Below are positions 28,486 through 36,983 of a DNA stretch of 64,000 bases, piece after piece. Below the pieces are notes generated by a model. It made no database searches. It had not been told where the DNA came from and saw only the letters and a program-made list of their open reading frames with translations. Each line of letters opens with the position of its first letter. The stretch's first letter is position 1. The position numbers were made by a program, and so were the translations under genes. Where the stretch lies: the NCBI RefSeq assembly GCF_003258365.1, contig NZ_QHKM01000008.1, positions 62,001-126,000 of the forward strand, in the 5' to 3' direction. The DNA comes from Hymenobacter edaphi. GTDB lineage: Bacteria > Bacteroidota > Bacteroidia > Cytophagales > Hymenobacteraceae.

Positions 28486-29508
28486 TTACTCCTCTGCCCG
28501 CCGCGTCGATTCGCGCACGGAGAGGTGGGAAGGCACGATGATAGTGGTCGGTGGGGCGGCTTTCTGCTTCCGCTCGATCAGCTCGATCAGGCGCTCGGCG
28601 GCAATCTGCCCGATTTCCTGAGCCGGCTGCACCACCGTGCTCAGCGAAGGGGAAAGTAAGTCGGCCACGTTCAGGTTGGTGAAGCCGATCAGCGACACGT
28701 CCTGCGGAATGGCAATCTTGCGCCGCTGCAGGGCGGCCAGCGCGCCCAGGGCCAGGCGGTCGGAGGCGGTGAAGAAGGCGTCGGGCGGGGAGGCCTGCGC
28801 CAGCAGATCATCCACCATCGTGGTGGCTTCGTCGGGGCCGAAGGTACCGTAGCGCACCAGGCTTTCGTCGTATTCGAGGCCGTACTGCTCCAGGGCGGCG
28901 CGGTAGCCGGCCAGGCGCTCCTGGGTGATGCTGATCCACGGCGGAATGGTCAGGTGGGCAATGCGCCTGCGCCCGGCCTTGATCAGGTGCTCGGTGGCGG
29001 CGAAGGCCCCGGCAAAGTTGTCGGCCACCACTTTGGTCGTGTTCAGCTCCGTCGACACGCGGTCGAACTGCACGATGGGCATGTTGCGGTCGAGCAGCTC
29101 GCGCAGGTGCTCCACGTCCGAAGTTTCGCTGCTGAGCGAGATGAGCAGCCCGTCGACCTTGCGCGAGAGGGCCTGCTGCACGTTGGCCACTTCCCGCTCG
29201 TACGACTCGTGCGTCTGGAAAATGATGACGTGGTAGCCACGGTTGTAGGCAATGGCCTCGATGCCGTTGATGGCCTGCGAGAAGAAGTAATTGGCAATCT
29301 GCGGCACGATGACGGCAATGGCCCGCGAAGAGGAGCCCTTCAAACTCAGCGCAATGGGGTTGGGCCGGTAGTTGAGGCGCTCGGCGTACTCCAGCACCAG
29401 CCGTTTCGTCTCGGGGTTGATTTCATAGCTGCCGCGCAAGGCCCGCGACACCGTGGAGGTCGACAGGTTCAGGGCGCGGGCAATGTCTTTGATGGTGACG
29501 GTATCCAA
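28486..29508 (-). CDS. LacI-family transcriptional regulator of the pectin/hexuronate island
   Basis: 340 residues from a TTG at 29508, giving (M)DTVTIKDIARALNLSTSTVSRALRG, the standard LacI N-terminus. A longer in-frame start at 29664 lies inside the operator-like box and adds non-family sequence. The helix-turn-helix spans residues ~4-25 and the hinge follows NYRPNPIALSLKG. The periplasmic-binding-protein-like sensor domain (AVIVPQIANYFFSQAINGIE, FDRVSTELNTTKVVADN, FFTASDRLALGALAALQ, SLIGFTN) runs to the end. The ligand is probably a uronate or KDG derivative, inferred from neighbours. It is divergent from kduD with box 2 in between, so autoregulation is likely. Confidence 0.92.
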   Translation of the reverse strand: MDTVTIKDIARALNLSTSTVSRALRGSYEINPETKRLVLEYAERLNYRPNPIALSLKGSSSRAIAVIVPQIANYFFSQAINGIEAIAYNRGYHVIIFQTHESYEREVANVQQALSRKVDGLLISLSSETSDVEHLRELLDRNMPIVQFDRVSTELNTTKVVADNFAGAFAATEHLIKAGRRRIAHLTIPPWISITQERLAGYRAALEQYGLEYDESLVRYGTFGPDEATTMVDDLLAQASPPDAFFTASDRLALGALAALQRRKIAIPQDVSLIGFTNLNVADLLSPSLSTVVQPAQEIGQIAAERLIELIERKQKAAPPTTIIVPSHLSVRESTRRAEE

Positions 29509-29639
29509 GGGTGGGTGGGCTGGTGAAAGTACAATTAATCGCGCCGCGTAGTTAAGGCTTTTTTTTGGCTCCGAAACAGGAGAGTGCAGCAGAGCGCGAA
29601 GGCCGAACTTGTGGCAAGGGGACAACTGCGCGAATTGGC

Positions 29640-29669
29640 AACGTTCCCGATAACGATTGCGCAAATAAA
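29640..29669. promoter_or_regulatory. Candidate LacI-family regulatory box 2 (lacI / kduD)
   Basis: AACGTTCCCGATA then ACGATTGCGCAAATAAA, differing from box 1 at two of 30 positions. It sits in the 274-bp divergent region between the regulator and the kduD-led operon, 114 bp before the kduD ATG and 131 bp before the lacI start. Confidence 0.7.
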
Positions 29670-29677
29670 GTCAGAAG

Positions 29678-29736
29678 GCGGTTTCGTTTTGTCTCAGAAG
29701 CTATGAAAATTAACAAACCAGCTCCGACGAAACCGC
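29678..29736 (+). promoter_or_regulatory. Inverted repeat in the kduD leader
   Basis: GCGGTTTCGT (29678-29687) and ACGAAACCGC (29727-29736) are a perfect 10-bp inverted repeat with a 39-nt AT-rich spacer. It lies between box 2 and the kduD ATG. It may be a leader stem-loop or a second protein-binding site; no function can be shown. Confidence 0.4.
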
Positions 29737-29782
29737 TTTGCCGGCCGCTGATTGATCCTCGAAAAGTTATTAACGACTCCGC

Positions 29783-30556
29783 ATGGCCCACGTTCCCGAA
29801 TGGTTTAGTCTCGCTGGCAAAACGGCCCTGGTAACGGGCTGCAACAAGGGTATTGGGCAGGGCATGGCCCTGGGCCTGGCCGAAGCCGGCGCGGACATCA
29901 TCGGCGTGTCGGCCACCATGCCGCTGAGCGGCGGCCGGACGCAGCAGCAGGTGGAAGCCCTGGGCCGCAAGTTTACCGCCTACCAGTGCAACTTCGGCCA
30001 GCGCGCTGCCACCGACGCCTTTATCGCCCAGGTGATGCTGGACTTTCCGCGCATCGACATCCTGGTGAATAACGCCGGCACCATCAAGCGCGCCCCGGCC
30101 GCCGAGCACGCGGACGAGCTCTGGGACGAAGTGCTGCAAATCAACCTCGACGCCCCGTTCCGCCTGGCCCGCGCCATCGGCGGGCGCATGCTGGAGCAGG
30201 GCGCCGGCAAAATCATCTTCACGGCGTCGCTCTTGACCTTCCAGGGCGGCATCAACGTGCCGGGCTACGCGGCCAGCAAAGGCGCCATTGGCTCGGTGGT
30301 CAAAGCCTTAGCCAATGAATGGGCCGGCCGCGGCGTGAACGTTAATGCCATTGCCCCGGGTTATATCGCCACCGACAACACGGAGGCCCTGCGCAACGAC
30401 CCGGACCGCTCCACCAGCATCCTAGGCCGCATCCCCGCCGGCCGCTGGGGCACCCCGGATGACTTCAAAGGCCCCACCGTGTTCCTCGCCTCCCCGGCCA
30501 GCGACTACGTGCACGGCACCATCCTCACCGTCGACGGCGGCTGGATGGGCCGCTAA
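29783..30556 (+). CDS. kduD: 2-dehydro-3-deoxy-D-gluconate 5-dehydrogenase (KduD)
   Basis: 257 residues, close to E. coli KduD (253). Short-chain dehydrogenase elements are NAD motif TGCNKGIGQGMA, NNAG (ILVNNAGTIKR), catalytic Ser in FTASLLTFQGG, and YAASK (Tyr/Lys) in GYAASKGAIGS. The start SLAGKTALVTGCNKGIG and IKRAPAAEH are KduD-like. It reduces 2,5-diketo-3-deoxygluconate to KDG with NADH. It is the first gene of the probable operon kduD-kduI-susC-susD-kdgF-PME/PL10-uxaB. Confidence 0.94.
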   Translation: MAHVPEWFSLAGKTALVTGCNKGIGQGMALGLAEAGADIIGVSATMPLSGGRTQQQVEALGRKFTAYQCNFGQRAATDAFIAQVMLDFPRIDILVNNAGTIKRAPAAEHADELWDEVLQINLDAPFRLARAIGGRMLEQGAGKIIFTASLLTFQGGINVPGYAASKGAIGSVVKALANEWAGRGVNVNAIAPGYIATDNTEALRNDPDRSTSILGRIPAGRWGTPDDFKGPTVFLASPASDYVHGTILTVDGGWMGR

Positions 30557-30647
30557 CCAAGGTGAAGTAGCGAAGCGGTGCAGTTGTGAAACTCTCTGCT
30601 TGCCATTTGCCATTTCACCCTTCACAACTCCACAAGTTCACTACCTG

Positions 30648-31466
30648 ATGACCCAACGCTTCGCCGTCAGCCCCCGCGAAACCGCCCAGATGACTACCGC
30701 CGAACGGCGGGCGCATTTCCTGATCGACACCCTGTTCGTGCCCGGCGACATCACGCTGGTCTACACGCACTACGACCGCATGATCGTGGGCGGGGTGCAG
30801 CCGCAGGGCCAGCCGCTTGGCTTGCCCAACCCGGGCGAGCTGAAGGCCAACTTCTTCCTGGAGCGCCGCGAGCTGGGCATTCTCAACATCGGCGGCGCGG
30901 GCCAGGTGACGGTGGACGGCACGGTGTACGAGCTGGGCAACCAGGACTGCCTCTACGTGGGCCGCGGGTCGAAAGACGTGCAGTTCGCGGGCGAAGGCGC
31001 CAAGTACTACGTGCTGTCGGCGCCGGCGCACCAGCACTACCCAACCACGCGCCGCACGCAGGCCGAGGCCACGCCGGTGCAGATGGGCGCGCTGGAAACG
31101 GCCAACCAGCGCACCATCTACAAGTACATCTACAACGAGGGCATTGCCAGCTGCCAGCTGGTGATGGGCCTCACGCAGCTCCAGGCCGGCTCGGTGTGGA
31201 ACACCATGCCCTCGCACACCCACACGCGGCGCATGGAGGCCTACCTCTACTTCAACCTGCCCGACAACCAGCGCGTGCTGCACCTGCTGGGCGAGCCGAG
31301 CGAAACGCGCCCCTTGTGGGTCAGCAACGAGCAGGCCATCCTCTCCCCGCCCTGGTCCATCCACACCGGCTGCGGCACCAGCGCCTACGCCTTCATCTGG
31401 GGCATGGCCGGCGAAAACCTGGAATACACCGACATGGACCCCGTGGGCATCTACGACCTGCGCTAG
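30648..31466 (+). CDS. kduI: 5-dehydro-4-deoxy-D-glucuronate isomerase (KduI)
   Basis: 272 residues from the ATG at 30648. A bicupin whose zinc site is visible: His/His/Glu in MPSHTHTRRMEAYLYF and a later His in SIHTGCGT. HYDRMIVGG, FFLERRELGILNIGG and VSNEQAILSPPWSIH are hallmark stretches. It isomerises 5-keto-4-deoxyuronate to 2,5-diketo-3-deoxygluconate, the substrate of KduD encoded immediately upstream. The 91-bp gap before it contains a small inverted repeat (AGTTGTGAA / TTCACAACT). Confidence 0.96.
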   Translation: MTQRFAVSPRETAQMTTAERRAHFLIDTLFVPGDITLVYTHYDRMIVGGVQPQGQPLGLPNPGELKANFFLERRELGILNIGGAGQVTVDGTVYELGNQDCLYVGRGSKDVQFAGEGAKYYVLSAPAHQHYPTTRRTQAEATPVQMGALETANQRTIYKYIYNEGIASCQLVMGLTQLQAGSVWNTMPSHTHTRRMEAYLYFNLPDNQRVLHLLGEPSETRPLWVSNEQAILSPPWSIHTGCGTSAYAFIWGMAGENLEYTDMDPVGIYDLR

Positions 31467-31507
31467 TTCCTTTCTCACCCGCTTTCGATTCCCACATCGT
31501 TCTTTCC

Positions 31508-34500
31508 ATGAAAAAACATCTATTCCTGGCCGGCTCGCTGCTTAGTATGGCAGTGGTGGCCAATGCTCAGCAGGGCCGCCGCATCAGCGGCGTCGTGCGC
31601 TCGGCCAAGGGCGAGGAGCTGCCCGGCGTGACCGTAGTGGTGAAAGGCACTACCAACGGCGCCACCACCGACCCCGAGGGCAAGTTCAGCCTGAACGTGA
31701 CGGGCGACAACCCCGTGCTGCGCTTCAGCTACATCGGCTTCGAGCCGCAGGACGTGCCGGTGGGCGCCGGCGGCGACCTGACCGTGACGCTGAAAGAGGA
31801 TGCCAAAACCCTGGAGGACGTGGTGGTTATCGGCTACCAGGAAGTGCCGCGCCGCGACGTGACCGGCTCGGTGGCGTCGGTGACGGCCCAGCAGATCAAG
31901 GACATTCCCGTCAACTCCGCCGCGGAGGCCCTGACCGGCCGCCTCGCCGGCGTGCAGCTGACGGCTTCGGAAGGCCAGCCCGGCTCCGATATCCGCATCC
32001 GCGTGCGCGGCGGCGGTTCCATCACCCAGGACAACTCGCCGCTGTACGTGGTGGACGGGGTGCAGATCGAAAACGCCCTGCAGGTGATTTCGCCCCAGGA
32101 CATTCTGTCCGTCGACGTGCTGAAGGACGCCTCGGCCACGGCCATTTACGGCGCGCGCGGGGCCAACGGCGTCGTCATCATCACCACCAAGGGCGGGCGC
32201 GAAGGCCGCACCACCGTTACCTACAACGGCTTCGCGGGCTTCCGCCAGATTACCAAGCGCCTCGACGTGCTCAAGCCGGCCGACTACCTGGACTACGCCT
32301 ACGAGAAGTCGCGGATTTCGGGCGGGCAGCCGCTGACCAACTTCTACAAGCGCTTTGGCACCCTCTCCAGCGACACGCTCAGCAATTTGCGCGACGCCGA
32401 GTTCATCGACTGGCAGGACAAGGTATTCGGCCGCCGGGCCTTCCAGCAGACGCACAACGTGGCCGTGGCCGGTGGGGCCAAAGGCACGACCTACTCGCTG
32501 AGCCTGACGCGCAACGACGAAAACGGCATCCAGATTCTGTCGGGCTTCACCCGCAACCTGGTCAACTTCCGCCTCGACCACAAGGCCAACGACAAGTTCC
32601 GCTTCGGCTTCAGCACCCGCTTCACCGACCAGGTGATTCGGGGCGCGGGCACCTCGAACCAGGGTACCGGCTCGACCACCAACACCCGCCTGCGCAACAC
32701 GCTGGTGTATCAGCCGCTGGCCACGCTGGCGCAGCTGAACTCCGGCGTGCTCATCGACGACAACCCCGACGACGACTTCTTCAGCAGCTCGGGCAACCTC
32801 TCGAACCCGGTGCTGACGCTCAATAACGAATACCGCCGCGACCGGCGCCGCGTGTTCAACCTGAGCGGCAACGCCACCTACAACATCCGCAAGAACCTGG
32901 CCTTCCGCGCTACGCTGGGCTTCGACAATACCAACGGCCGTCGGGAGTTGTTCTACGGGCAGTTTTCGCCCAACATCCGCAACTTCTCCAACCTGCCCTA
33001 CGCCACCATCGGCACCACGCAGGCCTACAGCCTGAACCAGTCGAACGTGCTGACGTACAACCTGAAGCAGGGTAAGCACCAGTTCGACGCGCTGCTGGGG
33101 CAGGAAATCTACATGCGCCGCAACACGCTGCTGAGCATTGCCGGCTACTACCTGCCCAAGACCATTACGGCGGAGCGCGCCATCGACAACATCGCCCAGC
33201 GCGACTACACCGCGCCCAACACGCCGCAGCCCGCGCCCTCGACGGGTGTGTCGGAAGACTCGCGCCTGCTCTCGGGCTTCGGGCGCCTGAACTACGGCTA
33301 CGCCGACAAGTACCTCTTCACCTTCACGATGCGCGGGGACGGGTCGTCGAAGTTCCGGGACAACAATATTTGGGGCTACTTCCCGGCCGGCTCGGCCGCG
33401 TGGCGCATCTCGCAGGAGTCGTTTATGCAGCCCTACGCGGCTGTCGTGTCGGACATGAAGCTGCGGGCCTCCTACGGCCTGTCGGGCAACAACCGCATCC
33501 GCGACTTCCTCTACGACCCGCTGTTCGGGGTGTCGAACCCCGACAGCGACCTGCCCAACACGTACTACGCGCTCAACGACGTGCTCACGCCGGGTACCGC
33601 GCTGATCGGGTTGGCCAACCGCGGGCTGAAGTGGGAAACCACGGCCAGCGCCAACGTGGGCCTGGACGTGTCCCTGTTCAGCAACCGGGTGCAGTTCTCC
33701 ATTGACGCCTACCGCAGCAAAACCACCGACCTGCTCATCAACCAGCCCATCCAACCGACCACGGGCTACAACTCGCAGCTGAAAAACATCGGCGCAACGT
33801 CGAACCGCGGGATTGAGCTGCAGCTGTCGGGCACGGTGATTCAGAACGGCAGCTTCAACTGGAACGCCAGCGGCAACATCTCCTTCAACCGCAACAAGGT
33901 GGAAAGCCTCGGCAACGTGAGCGAACTGCCGATTCAGTACTCGGGCTGGGCCAGCACGGCCATTCCGGGCGACTACTACGTGGCCGTGGGCCAGCCCACG
34001 GGCCTGATGTACGGCTACGTGACGGACTTCGACAACGGCAGCCAAGGTTTCTACACGGCCGACGACTTCACCGGCTACAACGCCGCCACCGGCCAGTGGA
34101 CGCTCAAGCCGGGCGTGGTAAGCGACCGGAGCGTGGTGGGCTTTAGCGCCACCGGCGCGCAGGTAACGCCGGGTACCATCAAGCTGAAAGACCTGAACGA
34201 AGACGGCGTGGTGGATTCCAATGACCGCACCGTCATCGGCAACGCCAACCCCAAGTTCACGGGCGGCCTGAACCAGCAGTTCACCTGGAAGAACTTCGAC
34301 GCCAGCGTGTTTCTGAACTTCGTCTACGGCAACGACATCTACAACGCCAACAAGATCGAGCTGACCTCCTACCTGGCCAACACCAACCTGAGCAACGGCC
34401 TGGCTGTTATGAAGGACCGTTACCGCACCATCGACGAGAACGGGGCCATCATCACCGACCTGGAAACTACGCGCCGGGTCAATCAGGGGGCCCAGATCTG

Positions 34501-34792
34501 GAGCCCGACCCGCACGCTGTTCCCGCACTCCTGGGCTATTGAGGACGGCTCGTTCCTGCGCGTGAACAACATCACCCTGGGCTACTCCCTGCCCAAGGGC
34601 GTGGCATCGGCAGCCAAGCTGCAGCAGGCCCGCTTCTACGTGACGGTGAATAACCTCTACACGTTCAGCAAGTACTCGGGCTACGACCCGGAGGTGAACA
34701 CCCGTACGGCCAACCCGCTGACCCCCGGCGTGGACTACGCCGCCTACCCGCGCAGCCGCGCTTTCCTGGCCGGCGTGAACCTGACTTTCTAG
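31508..34792 (+). CDS. SusC/RagA-type TonB-linked outer-membrane transporter (pectic oligosaccharide import)
   Basis: 1094 residues from the ATG at 31508, with signal peptide MKKHLFLAGSLLSMAVVANAQ. Domains in order: carboxypeptidase-D-regulatory-like beta-sandwich (~24-105, ISGVVRSAKGEELPGVTVVVKG), a TonB-dependent plug with the SusC signature (DASATAIYGARGANGVVIIT, ~207-226), and a 22-stranded barrel. The barrel ends in an aromatic C-terminal residue (AGVNLTF). It imports glycans with its SusD partner, encoded 27 bp downstream. Substrate is inferred to be galacturonate oligomers from the surrounding genes. It is 41 bp after kduI and likely in the same transcript. Confidence 0.94.
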   Translation: MKKHLFLAGSLLSMAVVANAQQGRRISGVVRSAKGEELPGVTVVVKGTTNGATTDPEGKFSLNVTGDNPVLRFSYIGFEPQDVPVGAGGDLTVTLKEDAKTLEDVVVIGYQEVPRRDVTGSVASVTAQQIKDIPVNSAAEALTGRLAGVQLTASEGQPGSDIRIRVRGGGSITQDNSPLYVVDGVQIENALQVISPQDILSVDVLKDASATAIYGARGANGVVIITTKGGREGRTTVTYNGFAGFRQITKRLDVLKPADYLDYAYEKSRISGGQPLTNFYKRFGTLSSDTLSNLRDAEFIDWQDKVFGRRAFQQTHNVAVAGGAKGTTYSLSLTRNDENGIQILSGFTRNLVNFRLDHKANDKFRFGFSTRFTDQVIRGAGTSNQGTGSTTNTRLRNTLVYQPLATLAQLNSGVLIDDNPDDDFFSSSGNLSNPVLTLNNEYRRDRRRVFNLSGNATYNIRKNLAFRATLGFDNTNGRRELFYGQFSPNIRNFSNLPYATIGTTQAYSLNQSNVLTYNLKQGKHQFDALLGQEIYMRRNTLLSIAGYYLPKTITAERAIDNIAQRDYTAPNTPQPAPSTGVSEDSRLLSGFGRLNYGYADKYLFTFTMRGDGSSKFRDNNIWGYFPAGSAAWRISQESFMQPYAAVVSDMKLRASYGLSGNNRIRDFLYDPLFGVSNPDSDLPNTYYALNDVLTPGTALIGLANRGLKWETTASANVGLDVSLFSNRVQFSIDAYRSKTTDLLINQPIQPTTGYNSQLKNIGATSNRGIELQLSGTVIQNGSFNWNASGNISFNRNKVESLGNVSELPIQYSGWASTAIPGDYYVAVGQPTGLMYGYVTDFDNGSQGFYTADDFTGYNAATGQWTLKPGVVSDRSVVGFSATGAQVTPGTIKLKDLNEDGVVDSNDRTVIGNANPKFTGGLNQQFTWKNFDASVFLNFVYGNDIYNANKIELTSYLANTNLSNGLAVMKDRYRTIDENGAIITDLETTRRVNQGAQIWSPTRTLFPHSWAIEDGSFLRVNNITLGYSLPKGVASAAKLQQARFYVTVNNLYTFSKYSGYDPEVNTRTANPLTPGVDYAAYPRSRAFLAGVNLTF

Positions 34793-34819
34793 TATTCCCA
34801 CCCGCAGTTGACATTCCCG

Positions 34820-36607
34820 ATGAAATCGATATTCCGTCCGTCGCTCGTTGCCTTAGGCATCATTGGCCTGAGCAGCCTGACGGCCTGCAACGACTTCCTG
34901 ACCGTGGAGCCGACGGCCACCGACACGCCCGAAACCGTGTTTAGCACCGTCACCGGCGCCTACAACTCCGTTATCGGTGCCTATGCTCCGCTGGCCGGCG
35001 ACGCTTCCTACGGCAACCGCATCAGCGGCTACTTTCCCTACGACTCGGAGGACTTCCTGAACTCGCCCACCGGCGACGACGCCGGCGAAGGCCGCCGCGG
35101 CATTGCGCGCTACAACTCGGCCGTGACCAATGCCGACGTGCGCAACGCCTGGAACGCGCTGTACCGCGGTATCGGCCGGGCCAACGTCTGCATCAAGTAC
35201 ATTCCGGAAATGGAGCTGTACAACACTCCCGGGGCCGCGGGCTACGAAGAGGTGCGCCGCCTGCACGGCGAGGCCCTGACGCTGCGGGCGCAGTACTTCT
35301 TCGAATTGGTGCGCAACTGGGGCGACGTGCCCGCGCCCTTCGAAGCCACCGAGACGGGTCAGGATTTTAACATTCCGCGCGTCGACCGCAACATCATTTT
35401 CGACCGCCTGCTGGCCGACCTCGACCTGGCGGCCAAGCTGGTGCCGTGGCGCTCGACGGCGGGGGCGGCCAACGAGCGTATCACCAAAGGCGCCGTGAAG
35501 GCCCTGCGGGCCCGCGTCGCGCTGTACCGCGCCGGTTTCTACTTCGACCCGAAAACCTCGCGGGTGGAGCGCGCCGCCGACTACCGCAAGTTCTACGACA
35601 CGGTGCGCGTGGAGTGCCGCGAGCTGATGGCCATGCGCGGGGAGCACACGCTCAACACCTCGTTTGAGGAGCCGTTCCGCAGCATTGCCGAGTACCGCCG
35701 CGACGCGGCTAACGAAATCGTCTTCCAAGTGGCCATGGGCGGCACCGTCAACGCCGGGTCCACCGACAGCAAGCTGGGCTACTTCAACGGCCCGCGCACG
35801 GCCATCAGCGGCGGCACCCAGACGCAGGGCGCCATCGTGGTGCAGCCCACGTACTTCTACGCGTTTGACCCCACCGATACGCGCCGCGACGTAACCATCG
35901 CGCCGTACACCGTGGACGCGTCGTCGCGCCGAGTGCCCGCCAACCTCATCACCGCCTACGACGGCAAGTTCCGCCGCGAGTGGAGCAGCAACGCCGCCGT
36001 GCGCAACTCGGCCGCGCAGAGCATGGGCTACAACTGGCCGCTGATCCGCTTCTCCGACGTGCTGCTGATGTTTGCCGAAGCGGAAAACGAGGCGCTGAAC
36101 GGCCCGAGCACCGACGCCCAGGCGGCCCTGCGCGAAGTGCGCGCCCGCGCCTACGGCAGCGCCACGCTGCCCGCCATGCCCGGCAGCTACACCGACTTCC
36201 GCGACGCCATCATTCGGGAGCGGAACCTGGAGTTCGGCGGGGAAGGCATCCGCAAGTACGACCTGATGCGCTGGAACCTGCTGGGTGCCAAGTTTCAGGA
36301 AATCAAGAACACGCTGCGTGCCTGGACCAACGCCACCACGCCGAACCTGAACATCCCGACCTACATGTACTACATCACCCAGACGGTTCCCGGCCCGTTG
36401 GTAGCGGTGAATTCGTACTACGGTCCGTCGCCGACCAGCAACCCCCCCAGCGGCCAGACCCGGGTGAACTGGCGCAACAGCATCACCGAGGCCCGCATTG
36501 CCGACATTGCCGCCAGCTACGTCGACGCCCGCCAGCTGCTGCCCATCCCGGCCGAGTCGCGCAATACCAACCCGCTGCTGACCCAGAACCCGAGCTATGC
36601 CCAATAG
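34820..36607 (+). CDS. SusD/RagB-type surface glycan-binding lipoprotein
   Basis: 595 residues from the ATG at 34820 (MKSIFRPSLVALGIIGLSS); a TTG further up gives an extra MTFP that weakens the signal peptide. The lipobox is LTAC with Cys23. TPR-like helices and the SusD C-terminal IRERNLEFGGEGIRKYDLMRWNLL motif are present, as is RLHGEALTLRAQYFFELVRNWGDVP. It captures oligosaccharides at the cell surface and caps the SusC barrel. The last 11 nt overlap the kdgF gene. Confidence 0.94.
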   Translation: MKSIFRPSLVALGIIGLSSLTACNDFLTVEPTATDTPETVFSTVTGAYNSVIGAYAPLAGDASYGNRISGYFPYDSEDFLNSPTGDDAGEGRRGIARYNSAVTNADVRNAWNALYRGIGRANVCIKYIPEMELYNTPGAAGYEEVRRLHGEALTLRAQYFFELVRNWGDVPAPFEATETGQDFNIPRVDRNIIFDRLLADLDLAAKLVPWRSTAGAANERITKGAVKALRARVALYRAGFYFDPKTSRVERAADYRKFYDTVRVECRELMAMRGEHTLNTSFEEPFRSIAEYRRDAANEIVFQVAMGGTVNAGSTDSKLGYFNGPRTAISGGTQTQGAIVVQPTYFYAFDPTDTRRDVTIAPYTVDASSRRVPANLITAYDGKFRREWSSNAAVRNSAAQSMGYNWPLIRFSDVLLMFAEAENEALNGPSTDAQAALREVRARAYGSATLPAMPGSYTDFRDAIIRERNLEFGGEGIRKYDLMRWNLLGAKFQEIKNTLRAWTNATTPNLNIPTYMYYITQTVPGPLVAVNSYYGPSPTSNPPSGQTRVNWRNSITEARIADIAASYVDARQLLPIPAESRNTNPLLTQNPSYAQ

Positions 36608-36956
36608 CGCGGCTTCGGACCACGCCACTGCGCAGTTTTGCGCCGGCCACGGGCTCCCTTGGGAGTCCGTGGCCGAGGGCGTGCGGCGGCAGGTGCTGGC
36701 CTACGGGCCGGCGCTGATGCTGGTGAAAGTGGCCTTCGAGGCCGGCGCCGTGGGGGCGGAGCACCAGCACCCGCACGCGCAGACCAGCTACGTGGAAAGC
36801 GGCGCGTTCGAGTACACCATTGCCGGCGACACCCGGGTGCTGCGCCCCGGTGACAGCTGCTTTGTGCCGGGCAATACCCTGCACGGCACCACCTGCCTGG
36901 AAAGCGGTGTGCTGCTGGATTCCTTTTCTCCCCTGCGGGAGGATTTTTTGCAATAA
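36597..36956 (+). CDS. kdgF: KdgF-like cupin (unsaturated uronate linearisation)
   Basis: 119 residues, a single cupin. Metal ligands are His56, His58, His60 and Gln62 in EHQHPHAQTSYV, and His96 in NTLHGTT, with the cupin glycine turn VESGAFEYTI and PGDSCFVPGN. The pattern matches KdgF, which converts the 4,5-unsaturated galacturonate released by GH105 to the linear ketone used by KduI. The enzymatic step is assigned from family plus pathway context. Its ATG lies within the last codons of susD (11-nt overlap), so it is translationally coupled to the importer. Confidence 0.85.
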   Translation: MPNSAASDHATAQFCAGHGLPWESVAEGVRRQVLAYGPALMLVKVAFEAGAVGAEHQHPHAQTSYVESGAFEYTIAGDTRVLRPGDSCFVPGNTLHGTTCLESGVLLDSFSPLREDFLQ

Positions 36957-36983
36957 CCCGCCGCGGTGCGGGCGAATAAGAAG

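Noticed and set aside
29509-29664. An upstream alternative start for the LacI regulator (TTG at 29664)
   Set aside because: It would begin inside the conserved regulatory box and add ~52 residues absent from LacI proteins; the TTG at 29508 gives the standard N-terminus.
31520-36628. Long minus-strand open frames across susC and susD
   Set aside because: Antisense shadows of strongly conserved SusC/SusD genes.
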